From: Halomarinibacterium sp041392205
GTDB taxonomy: Bacteria > Bacteroidota > Bacteroidia > Flavobacteriales > Flavobacteriaceae
Assembly: GCA_041392205.1 (NCBI GenBank)
Contig: JAWKMO010000029.1
Coordinates: forward strand, 1-14,453
Direction of reading: 5' to 3'
Length of the DNA stretch: 14,453 bases
Part shown: in pieces, positions 1-6,262 of the stretch
How the letters are laid out: each line of letters starts with the position of its first letter
How positions within the stretch are numbered: position 1 is the stretch's first letter
Made by a program: the position numbers and the translations under genes
Notes under the pieces: generated by a model
Databases searched by the model: none
What the model saw: only the letters and a program-made list of their open reading frames with translations
What the model was told of the DNA's origin: nothing

Positions 1-2
1 CT

Positions 3-161
3 ACTATATTCAATATTATGGGCGATAAAGATTTATTTAAAAAACTGCAAAATGAAAATATTATTTGTTCACCTAGAGGTGGTGGAATACGAGTAAGTTT
101 TCATTATTACAACACGATGGAGGATCTTAATAAACTAATTGAAGTACTTAAAGAGAATTAA
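3..161 (+). CDS. Class V aminotransferase, C-terminal fragment
   Basis: Only the last 52 codons are inside the window; the gene starts to the left. The end of the reading frame has the signature of the small C-terminal domain of class V (fold type I) PLP-dependent aminotransferases and cysteine desulfurase-like enzymes. A PRGGGIRVSFHYYNT segment is followed by an acidic amphipathic helix (EDLNKLIEVLKEN), the usual RxSxHxYNTxEDIDxL ending of this family. The PLP lysine and substrate-binding part lie outside, so I cannot say whether it is a cysteine desulfurase, kynureninase-like or other aminotransferase. It converges with the minus-strand block, and its TAA (159-161) is immediately followed by the complement of the next gene's TAG (162-164). 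Family call is fairly secure, substrate unknown. Confidence 0.75.
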   Translation, partial: TIFNIMGDKDLFKKLQNENIICSPRGGGIRVSFHYYNTMEDLNKLIEVLKEN

Positions 162-638
162 CTACTTTTCTTTATAATCCTCTTTGTTGTTTTTAGGTAC
201 TACCTCAAATTGAATGGGGATTACATACAATACACCCACGGGCGCTCCATTTTGTTCTCCTGGAGTAAACTTAGGCAAACTACTTACCACTCTAATAGCT
301 TCTTTTTCTATTAATGGATGTGATGCACGAGCGCTCAAATTTACGACATTGCCCAAGGTATCTATTTTAAACTGAACAGAAACATGATATCTATTAGGGG
401 GTAATCCAAGTGAGTCTATACTCTTTCTATTAAAATTAGAACTCACAAAAGTGCTTATTCTTTCAGATGTACATTTTTTAAGCGCTCTATTATCGGTAAT
501 ATTACAGCCAGGATAAATAGGAGCCTTCTCTATGACTGCAAAAGGAACAGCTACTTTAAATACTGTGCTGATTTTATCTTGCCCGAAAGTGAGAGAATTT
601 GAAACAATAAAAAAGAGTAGTATTAGTGTTTTATTCAA
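162..638 (-). CDS. Secreted TonB-C-like protein (second tandem copy)
   Basis: A 158-residue exported protein. Residues 1-20 form a signal peptide (hydrophobic LILLFFIV core ending LTFGQ). Residues about 38-147 resemble the TonB C-terminal fold as it occurs in Bacteroidota: an APIYPGC motif (C45), a second cysteine C56, a VSVQFKIDTLGNV strand pair, LIEKEAIRVVSSLPKFTPG and a final YVIPIQFEV strand. There is no cytoplasmic or transmembrane anchor and no proline-rich spacer, so it is not a complete energy transducer. The start codon is TTG (636-638). No in-frame ATG exists in this ORF, and TTG is the start that keeps the signal peptide. It lies 3 bp behind the related upstream gene, which looks like a diverged tandem duplicate with the same Cys-Cys spacing. 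Function unknown; the fold assignment is by motif only. Confidence 0.75.
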   Translation of the reverse strand: MNKTLILLFFIVSNSLTFGQDKISTVFKVAVPFAVIEKAPIYPGCNITDNRALKKCTSERISTFVSSNFNRKSIDSLGLPPNRYHVSVQFKIDTLGNVVNLSARASHPLIEKEAIRVVSSLPKFTPGEQNGAPVGVLYVIPIQFEVVPKNNKEDYKEK

Positions 639-641
639 AGT

Positions 642-1073
642 TTACTTTCCCGTTTTAAAGGTAATAGGAACGGTATATTTTATGGCTTTCGGTTTTCCAG
701 CAAGCATACCTGGTTTTGCCATTTTTGGAATTAACATAATATTTCTTCGTGCTTCGTCTTGCAAGGCTTTGCTTCCGCCTGTAATGCTTTTAATATCTAC
801 GTCTCCTTTTTCATTTATAAAAAATTCTACTACAACCTTACCTTGTTCATTATTTTTATAAGCTTCAACTGGGTATTTATAGTTTTTACCAATGTGTTGT
901 GCTAGATTTTGTTTAAAGCAAGCATCAATACCGGCACCACTTTTAGATTCGCAACCGGGCCAGGTAGGAGCGACTTCTTTCATGGTAACATTGTTCTTAT
1001 TAACATTTCCCCATTCTTGGGAAAATACTGAAAATGAAACAAAAAGGAATGCAATGAATAATAGGTTTTTCAT
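642..1073 (-). CDS. Secreted TonB-C-like protein (first tandem copy)
   Basis: A 143-residue exported protein with a signal peptide (MKNLLFIAFLFVSFSVFSQ) and a TonB-C-like domain over residues about 34-140. It has APTWPGC (C41), a second cysteine C52 eleven residues later, KVVVEFFINEKGDVDIKSI, LQDEARRNIMLIPKMAKPG and the terminal YTVPITFK strand. The cysteine pair probably forms a periplasmic disulfide, because the same C-x10-C spacing is kept in the adjacent paralogue (C45/C56). ATG start at 1071-1073, 15 bp behind thyA and 3 bp ahead of the paralogue, so all three are probably co-transcribed. There is no N-terminal membrane anchor or Pro-rich region as in true TonB. It could bind a partner in the periplasm or act at the outer membrane; the sequence does not tell which. 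Confidence 0.78.
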   Translation of the reverse strand: MKNLLFIAFLFVSFSVFSQEWGNVNKNNVTMKEVAPTWPGCESKSGAGIDACFKQNLAQHIGKNYKYPVEAYKNNEQGKVVVEFFINEKGDVDIKSITGGSKALQDEARRNIMLIPKMAKPGMLAGKPKAIKYTVPITFKTGK

Positions 1074-1088
1074 CTGAATAAAATTTTT

Positions 1089-1913
1089 TTAAATTGCTAC
1101 CGCCCCTTTAATGTGGGGATGTGGATTATAATCAACAAGGGTAAAGTCATCAAATTTGAAGCCAAATATATCTTTTACTTCTGGATTTAGCAACATTTTT
1201 GGTAAAGGCCTTATTTCTCGTGATAATTGAAGTTCCAATTGTTCAAAATGGTTGCTATAAATATGGGCGTCGCCAAAAGTATGAATGAAATCCCCCGGTT
1301 TATAGCCACAAACTTGAGCCATCATCATCGTAAATAAAGCATAAGAAGCTATGTTAAAAGGCACGCCCAAGAAAATATCCGCACTACGTTGGTATAATTG
1401 ACAAGATAATTTTCCATCGGCTACATAAAATTGAAAGAATGCATGACATGGTGGTAAAGCTGCTTTTCCATTCGCTACATTTTCAGAAAACGATATTGAA
1501 GTATCCGGCAATACTGAAGGATTCCAAGCGCTTACAAGCATTCTTCGGCTATCGGGATTGTTTTTCAAAGTTTCAATTATTTCAGAAATTTGGTCAATCT
1601 CTTCACTATTCCAGTTTCTCCATTGATGCCCATAAACAGGTCCTAAATTTCCGTTTTCATCGGCCCATTCATTCCAGATACGCACACCATTTTCTTGAAG
1701 ATACTTAATATTGGTATCCCCATTTAAAAACCACAACAACTCGTAAATAATGGATTTTAGGTGTAATTTTTTGGTGGTTATCATAGGAAACCCTTCACTT
1801 AAATCGAATCGCATTTGATAGCCAAAAACACTTTTAGTCCCCGTGCCTGTGCGGTCTTGTTTTACAGCTCCGTTTTCCAAAACGTGTTTTACTAAGTCGT
1901 GATACTGCTTCAT
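1089..1913 (-). CDS. thyA: Thymidylate synthase
   Basis: Catalyses dUMP + 5,10-methylene-THF to dTMP + DHF in the cytoplasm, the de novo source of dTMP. The 274 residues align end to end with E. coli ThyA (264). Seen directly: DRTGTGT with phosphate-binding R21, E58, W80, Y94, the PPCHAFFQFYV box with the catalytic nucleophile C156, R176, D179, N187, H217, Y219 and the C-terminal DPHPxIKxxVAI-type end. After residue 140 every key residue sits exactly ten positions later than in E. coli, because of a ten-residue insertion around residues 138-151 (DTSISFSENVANGK) just before the catalytic loop. ATG start; 83 bp downstream of the nucleoside transporter gene and 15 bp upstream of the TonB-C-like gene. 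No dihydrofolate reductase gene, the common partner that recycles DHF, lies in this window. Confidence 0.97.
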   Translation of the reverse strand: MKQYHDLVKHVLENGAVKQDRTGTGTKSVFGYQMRFDLSEGFPMITTKKLHLKSIIYELLWFLNGDTNIKYLQENGVRIWNEWADENGNLGPVYGHQWRNWNSEEIDQISEIIETLKNNPDSRRMLVSAWNPSVLPDTSISFSENVANGKAALPPCHAFFQFYVADGKLSCQLYQRSADIFLGVPFNIASYALFTMMMAQVCGYKPGDFIHTFGDAHIYSNHFEQLELQLSREIRPLPKMLLNPEVKDIFGFKFDDFTLVDYNPHPHIKGAVAI

Positions 1914-1996
1914 AATTCCATAAAATCTTGTGTGGTAAATGTAAAAAAGTAAACGCCTTTTTAAAAGCAGAAATTGGGTGCAATTATGAATAGTTA

Positions 1997-3679
1997 TTAA
2001 CCAATAATCATTCCCGCTATTGCTGCAGATATGAGCGATGCGATGGTCCCACCAATTAATGCTTTTATTCCAAATTTGGAAAGTGTTTTACGTTGTCCTG
2101 GAGCCAAAGACCCTATACCACCTATCTGTATACCTATGGAAGCAAAATTAGCAAACCCGCAAAGCATATAGGTGGCCATGATAATAGACTTTTCGTAGGT
2201 TAAATGCACTGCATTTGCCGTGTTTTTTAATTCTGCCAATTGGATATAGCCAACAAATTCGCTTGCTGCTAATTTAATCCCTAATAATTGCCCCATCATC
2301 ATCATATCTGCTTGGTCAACCCCAATAAGCCACATTAATGGAGCGAATACGGTTCCTAAAATGGCTTCTAATGACAGTTCTGGATACGATGTATTGGCAG
2401 CCATCCATTCATTTAAATAGGTAATTTCCCCAAGGCCTCCAATAACCCAATTAATCATTGCAATAAAAGCAACAAAAACCAACAACATACCCCCTACATT
2501 TACTGCCAATCGCAGCCCTTCTGTAGTTCCGTTTGCAATAGCGTCAAGGATGTTGGAGCCTATTTTTTCTGAAGAAACTGTAACATCGGAGGTAATAGCT
2601 TCGGTTTGTGGATATAATATTTTGGATATCACTATAGCCCCTGGGGCTGCCATTACGGAAGCCGCCAGTAAATGTTTGGCAAAAACAAGTCGTAGAATTG
2701 GGTCGTCACCACCTAAGAAACCTATATAAGCCGCCAGTACCGCTCCAGCGACTGTTGCCATTCCACCAATCATAACCAAAAGCATTTCACTTTTGTTCAT
2801 TCTTTCTAAATAGGCTTTAATGAGTAAGGGTGCTTCGGTTTGACCTAAAAATATATTCCCGGCGACACTTAAACTTTCGGCACCAGATATTTTTAAAATT
2901 TTTGTTAGCAACCAGCCCATGGCTTTAACTACTTTCTGAATAATTCCTAAATAAAATAATACCGAAGTTAACGCCGAAAAGAAAATAATGGTAGGTAATA
3001 CCTGAAAGGCAAAAATAAAACCGAAGGTATCCATATCTACAACTAATCCTTCAAATAAAAACTTACTTCCCGCTTGCGTAAATTCTAAGATTTTAACAAA
3101 TACTTTTCCTACCCCTTCAAATAGCGCTTTAACAAAACCTATTTTTAATACCCCAATCGCAATAACCAATTGGAAAGTTAACCCTAAACCTACCGTTTTC
3201 CAGTTAATGGCACTACGATTGGAACTCAATAAAAAAGCGATAAAAATTAATGATATCATGCCCAAAATTCCTCGCCATAAACTCGTAAAAGAGAACCCAT
3301 TTGCGGGGATTATGGTATTTTCTTGTTTGGGGGTAATGGAAGTTGTTTCTGTTGGAGCACTTTTAAATTGAAACAGATGGTTATTTGAGGAAAAAACCAA
3401 TGTACTATCGCTCCATTGGGTTACTCTAAACCTAGCAATACTGTCTGTTGGGGAGTCATAAAAAAACACCAAAAGGTTATTTTGAAAAAGATAATCGCCT
3501 GTGCCAGTAACTCCATTTTCAGAAGATAAATTTAACTGAAACCTGCCCTTGTCTAGGGTTAAAAAATTATTTTCTGAAGGAGCTTTTTGAGAAGAAAACA
3601 CCCATTTTTTTTCTATAGATTGTCCAATGCTAAAAAGTGATATTAATGAACAAATAAAGGCGAGTATAAATTTACGCAT
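1997..3679 (-). CDS. nupC: CNT-family nucleoside transporter with extracytoplasmic N-terminal domain
   Basis: Concentrative nucleoside transporter, predicted to import nucleosides driven by Na+ or H+. The CNT core (residues about 133-560) has multiple membrane segments and the family's binding signatures: GQTEAPL at 279-285 (Gln and Glu of the nucleoside site), GGMATVAGAVLAAYI at 305-319, NVGGMLLVFVAFIAMIN, and GFANFASIGIQIGG at 508-521, whose Phe-Ala-Asn-x-x-Ser matches the ribose-binding segment known from the Vibrio CNT structure. Residues 1-20 are a signal peptide. Residues about 21-108 form a beta-rich, lipocalin-like soluble region, then a Thr/Pro-rich linker leads to the first helix. 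At 560 residues it is well over 100 longer than plain bacterial NupC. It sits 3 bp behind the BFN nuclease gene and upstream of thyA, fitting a role in nucleoside salvage. The role of the extra domain is unknown. Confidence 0.92.
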   Translation of the reverse strand: MRKFILAFICSLISLFSIGQSIEKKWVFSSQKAPSENNFLTLDKGRFQLNLSSENGVTGTGDYLFQNNLLVFFYDSPTDSIARFRVTQWSDSTLVFSSNNHLFQFKSAPTETTSITPKQENTIIPANGFSFTSLWRGILGMISLIFIAFLLSSNRSAINWKTVGLGLTFQLVIAIGVLKIGFVKALFEGVGKVFVKILEFTQAGSKFLFEGLVVDMDTFGFIFAFQVLPTIIFFSALTSVLFYLGIIQKVVKAMGWLLTKILKISGAESLSVAGNIFLGQTEAPLLIKAYLERMNKSEMLLVMIGGMATVAGAVLAAYIGFLGGDDPILRLVFAKHLLAASVMAAPGAIVISKILYPQTEAITSDVTVSSEKIGSNILDAIANGTTEGLRLAVNVGGMLLVFVAFIAMINWVIGGLGEITYLNEWMAANTSYPELSLEAILGTVFAPLMWLIGVDQADMMMMGQLLGIKLAASEFVGYIQLAELKNTANAVHLTYEKSIIMATYMLCGFANFASIGIQIGGIGSLAPGQRKTLSKFGIKALIGGTIASLISAAIAGMIIG

Positions 3680-3682
3680 AGG

Positions 3683-4309
3683 TTATTTTTCCCGTTTTGA
3701 GATTTCATCTCTAATGGCAGCGGCTTTTTCATAATCTTCGTGCGCCACAGCTTCATCGAGCATTTTATGTAATTCTTTAAGTGTGTATTTAGTATAATTT
3801 TCGGTAATTATTTTTTGAGATTCTTTATCGTCGCCAGTGAGTAATTTTTCAATAACAACTTCCTCTTCTTTTGTTATTTTTTCATCTTTGCTAGCGGTTT
3901 TTAAGTAAATTCCTGCTTTGTCCAAAATTGCCTTATACGTAAAAATGGGAGCATTAAACCGAAGTGCTAAGGCAATAGCGTCACTGGTTCTAGCATCTAC
4001 AATTTCTTCAATACCGTCTCTTTCAGAAATAATACTAGAATAAAAAACACCATCTACCAACTTATGGATAATCACTTGTTTGATTTTTATTTGAAAGCGA
4101 TCTGCGAAATTTTTAAAAAGGTCGTGGGTAAGTGGGCGAGGAGGTTTTATTTCTTTTTCAAGGGCGATAGCAATGGATTGTGCTTCAAAAGCACCAATAA
4201 CGATAGGTAATTTCCGGTCGCCTTCGTGCTCGCTCAAAATAAGTGCATAGGCTCCATTTTGGGTTTGGCTGTAGGATATTCCTTTAATGGTAAGTCTTAC
4301 TAAACTCAT
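3683..4309 (-). CDS. Bifunctional nuclease (BFN/DUF151) with C-terminal UVR motif
   Basis: A 208-residue cytoplasmic protein with two domains. Residues about 1-135 match the BFN/DUF151 family: LPIVIGAFEAQSIAIALE at 34-51, RPLTHDLF at 58-65, and DARTSDAIALALRFNAPIF at 105-123. Residues about 174-206 form a UvrB/UvrC-type helical hairpin (YTLKELHKMLDEAV, then EDYEKAAAIRDEI), normally a protein-protein contact in nucleotide excision repair. The middle is an acidic, lysine-rich linker. Plant BFN proteins have reported RNase and DNase activity; bacterial members are little characterised, so nuclease activity here is inferred. The gene heads the nuclease-nupC-thyA block, with only 3 bp to nupC. A link between nucleic acid turnover and nucleoside salvage is suggestive but unproven. 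Confidence 0.9.
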   Translation of the reverse strand: MSLVRLTIKGISYSQTQNGAYALILSEHEGDRKLPIVIGAFEAQSIAIALEKEIKPPRPLTHDLFKNFADRFQIKIKQVIIHKLVDGVFYSSIISERDGIEEIVDARTSDAIALALRFNAPIFTYKAILDKAGIYLKTASKDEKITKEEEVVIEKLLTGDDKESQKIITENYTKYTLKELHKMLDEAVAHEDYEKAAAIRDEISKREK

Positions 4310-4319
4310 CTGTTACATT

Positions 4320-4361
4320 AAAAAAAGCTGTTTAAAGTGGGACTTACCTAATTTAAACAGC
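4320..4361 (-). terminator. Intrinsic terminator after etfA
   Basis: A perfect 10-bp inverted repeat, GCTGTTTAAA (4327-4336) and TTTAAACAGC (4352-4361), encloses a 15-nt loop. Read on the minus strand, the stem is followed at once by seven T residues (complement of 4320-4326). It lies 29 bp past the etfA stop and ends 10 bp before the nuclease ATG, so it should separate the etf transcript from the nuclease-nupC-thyA block, or attenuate read-through. The stem is AT-rich and the loop long, so efficiency is uncertain. Confidence 0.75.
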
Positions 4362-4379
4362 CCTTTATGAAAGTACAAA
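4348..4379 (-). promoter_or_regulatory. Possible promoter for the nuclease-nupC-thyA block
   Basis: On the minus strand TTTG (4376-4379) is followed after 20 nt by TAAATTAG (4348-4355), five of six fixed positions of the Bacteroidota -7 element TAnnTTTG. Transcription would begin about 30 nt before the nuclease ATG. The site overlaps the upstream arm of the etfA terminator. In AT-rich DNA this may be chance. Confidence 0.27.
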
Positions 4380-4390
4380 TTAATAAAAAA

Positions 4391-5353
4391 TTATGCGTTT
4401 TGTGACTTAAACTCTTTTAATTTTTCTACCAATTGCGGAACCACTTCAAATGCATCCCCTACAATTCCGTAGTCTGCTGCTTTAAAGAAAGGGGCTTCTG
4501 GATCATTATTAATAACCACTTTTACTTTTGAAGAATTTATTCCAGCCAAATGCTGTATCGCACCGCTAATACCAATAGCGATATACAGATTGGAAGCTAC
4601 CGGTTTTCCAGTTTGACCTACGTGTTCACTATGCGGTCTCCAGCCCATATCGCTTACAGGTTTAGAACATGCCGTGGCGGCCCCTAAAACACTAGCTAAT
4701 TCTTCTAGCATTCCCCAATTTTCTGGACCTTTTAGTCCTCTTCCACCCGAAACAACAATTTCAGCATCGGCAATGGTGACTTTATCGGTAGCTTTATCTA
4801 CCGAAACTACTTCCACATTTCCTGAAGAAATTTCAGGAGAAAAGGTTTCGGTTGAAGCTGAAGTGTTACTTTCTTTTAATCCGTAAGCGTTTTTAGCAAG
4901 GCCAACAATCTTAACATCGGTTTTAATTTCGGTATGCGAAAATGCTTTATTACTGAAAACACTGTGCTTCACTTTAAAAGGGGAAGAACTTTCTGGAAGT
5001 GCGGTTACATTAGGGACATAACCTGCATCTAGTTTTACTGCTAAAAGGGGCGCAATAAATTTACTGTTGATACTAGAGGTTAAAACTACTACTTTGGCAC
5101 CTTCTTTTTTAGCCGCTTGAGCAAGGATGCTGGCATAAGCTTCAGCATTAAAGTTAGGTAAAGCATCGCTAGAAACTTCTAACACTTTTGAAGCTCCATA
5201 TTTTCCTAGTTCTGAAGTTGCAGTAGCATTTACGGTTACAGCAGTAACTGATGTGCCTAATGTGTCTGCAATTCCTTTTGCGAATGAAACGGCTTCTTGT
5301 GCAATTTTCTTGAATTTTCCTCCTTCGGATTCTGTATATACAAGTACTGACAT
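4391..5353 (-). CDS. etfA: Electron transfer flavoprotein subunit alpha
   Basis: The large, FAD-binding subunit of ETF, a soluble carrier that takes electrons from acyl-CoA and other dehydrogenases and normally passes them to ETF:quinone oxidoreductase. The length (320) is usual. Residues about 1-180 are the ETF N-terminal domain. The C-terminal FAD domain shows VVSGGRGLKGPENW at 200-213, HVGQTGK at 244-250 (T248 equals human T266) and GISGAIQHLAG at 261-271 (H268 equals human H286), then NNDPEAPFFKAADYGIVGD. The arginine stacked near the flavin in human ETF (R249 of ASRAAVD) is Lys here: ACSKPVSDMG, K231, codon AAA. It lies 10 bp behind etfB and is followed by an intrinsic terminator. No ETF:QO gene is in the window. 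Confidence 0.96.
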   Translation of the reverse strand: MSVLVYTESEGGKFKKIAQEAVSFAKGIADTLGTSVTAVTVNATATSELGKYGASKVLEVSSDALPNFNAEAYASILAQAAKKEGAKVVVLTSSINSKFIAPLLAVKLDAGYVPNVTALPESSSPFKVKHSVFSNKAFSHTEIKTDVKIVGLAKNAYGLKESNTSASTETFSPEISSGNVEVVSVDKATDKVTIADAEIVVSGGRGLKGPENWGMLEELASVLGAATACSKPVSDMGWRPHSEHVGQTGKPVASNLYIAIGISGAIQHLAGINSSKVKVVINNDPEAPFFKAADYGIVGDAFEVVPQLVEKLKEFKSQNA

Positions 5354-5363
5354 AATCTTTCTT

Positions 5364-6104
5364 TTAAATTACTTTTGCTTCGTTGTGTAATAGATTTACT
5401 AAATCTTCTACATTAGCCACAAGCTTTACGGCACCTTTAGGGGCTGGTTTTTCAAACTTTACTGAACTAGTTTCATTTGAAATATTAACAGGCTCTTTTA
5501 GGGTTAATGGTTTTGTTCTGGCTTGCATAATACCGCGCATATTAGGAATTCTAAGGTCGCTTTCTTCGACCAAGCCTTTTTGACCGCCAATCACTAAGGG
5601 TAAAGTTGTTTTTAAGGTTTCTTTACCTCCGTCCATTTCACGAACAACAGTCGCTTGTGTTCCGTCTACTTCTAACCCAATACAGGTATTAATGAAATTA
5701 TATCCAATCATTTGAGCAATCATTCCGGGAACCATTCCGCCGTTGTAGTCAATTGACTCACGACCTCCAATGACTAAATCGTAACCACCTTCTTTTACAA
5801 TAGTTGCTAATTGTTTTGCAACCGAAAAACCATCGGTTGGCACGGTATTAACGCGTATGGCTTCATCGGCTCCAATGGCCAACGCTTTGCGTAAAGTTGG
5901 TTCGGTTTCGGGTCCACCTACGTTGGCTACATGGACCGTAGCCCCTTTTTTTTCTTTAAACCACATAGCTCTTGTTAATCCAAATTCATCATTAGGATTA
6001 ATTACAAACTGAACACCATTCGTGTCAAATTTAGTATCTCCCTCTGTAAAATTAATTTTGGAAGTGGTGTCTGGAACGTGACTAATGCACACTAAAATTT
6101 TCAT
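5364..6104 (-). CDS. etfB: Electron transfer flavoprotein subunit beta
   Basis: Partner of EtfA; 246 residues, near the usual length (human 255). Recognisable features are the N-terminal MKILVCISHVPDTTSKI strand, INPNDEFGLTRAM at 35-47 (the family's NPxDExAL-type segment), GPETEPTLRKALAIGADEAIRV at 64-84 and LRIPNMRGIMQARTKPL at 184-200, which matches the recognition and anchor region of ETF beta. The nucleotide-site loop reads GGRESIDYNGGMVPGMIAQ at 113-131, unlike the QAIDDDxxQTGQM of AMP-binding ETFs and the QAIDGDTxQVGP type of bifurcating ETFs, so the bound nucleotide cannot be assigned from motifs. ATG start at 6102-6104. It is the first gene of the etf unit, reading away from the sensor kinase gene. 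Confidence 0.95.
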   Translation of the reverse strand: MKILVCISHVPDTTSKINFTEGDTKFDTNGVQFVINPNDEFGLTRAMWFKEKKGATVHVANVGGPETEPTLRKALAIGADEAIRVNTVPTDGFSVAKQLATIVKEGGYDLVIGGRESIDYNGGMVPGMIAQMIGYNFINTCIGLEVDGTQATVVREMDGGKETLKTTLPLVIGGQKGLVEESDLRIPNMRGIMQARTKPLTLKEPVNISNETSSVKFEKPAPKGAVKLVANVEDLVNLLHNEAKVI

Positions 6105-6114
6105 AGATATCTAT
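6103..6114. repeat. 12-bp perfect palindrome over the etfB start
   Basis: ATAGATATCTAT is self-complementary and includes two bases of the etfB start codon. It could be an operator or simply AT-rich chance. Its interest comes from two more perfect palindromes in the same 158-bp divergent region. Confidence 0.3.
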
Positions 6115-6145
6115 AATTTTTTTCGTTCAAAAATGGGCTACGAAG

Positions 6146-6159
6146 ATACAATATTGTAT
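6146..6159. repeat. 14-bp perfect palindrome in the etfB/kinase intergenic region
   Basis: ATACAATATTGTAT reads the same on both strands. It lies 42 bp upstream of the etfB start on one side and 104 bp upstream of the kinase start on the other. Its centre is 23 bp from that of the next palindrome, about two helical turns. It is a candidate dimeric repressor or activator site for either divergent unit. Confidence 0.4.
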
Positions 6160-6169
6160 TCAATTTTTA

Positions 6170-6181
6170 TATGCGCGCATA
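6170..6181. repeat. 12-bp perfect palindrome with GC core
   Basis: TATGCGCGCATA is a perfect palindrome. Its GCGCGC core stands out in a very AT-rich intergenic region. Together with the palindrome at 6146-6159 it may form a paired operator in the etfB/kinase divergent region. Confidence 0.4.
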
Positions 6182-6208
6182 ATAAAATTTTTACTTTTTT
6201 CTTTTATC

Positions 6209-6238
6209 TTGAAAGAAAGTCAACTTAGTGTTATTTTG
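6209..6238 (+). promoter_or_regulatory. Candidate promoter of the sensor kinase-regulator operon
   Basis: TTG (6209-6211), 19-nt spacer, then TTATTTTG (6231-6238), one mismatch from the Bacteroidota -7 element TAnnTTTG. Predicted start of transcription near 6245, leaving a leader of about 18 nt before the ATG at 6263. The flanking string TAGTGTTATTTT recurs at the pdhB -7 element (10466-10477). Confidence 0.4.
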
Positions 6239-6262
6239 TAACTTTATGTTTTCAAGATTGTT

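Noticed and set aside
532..1077. Plus-strand ORFs at 532-861 and 892-1077
   Set aside because: They lie antisense to the two TonB-C-like genes, have no recognisable domain or promoter, and their composition mirrors the opposite strand.
1439..1708. Plus-strand ORF inside thyA
   Set aside because: Antisense to highly conserved catalytic sequence of thymidylate synthase; a shadow frame.
1941..1975. Possible hairpin in the nupC-thyA gap
   Set aside because: The CTTTTAAAAAG-type pairing is short, AT-only apart from the ends, interrupted by a mismatch and has no following T-run in the reading direction.
4674..5583. Plus-strand ORFs at 4674-4886 and 5383-5583
   Set aside because: Antisense to etfA and etfB, no homology or start context.
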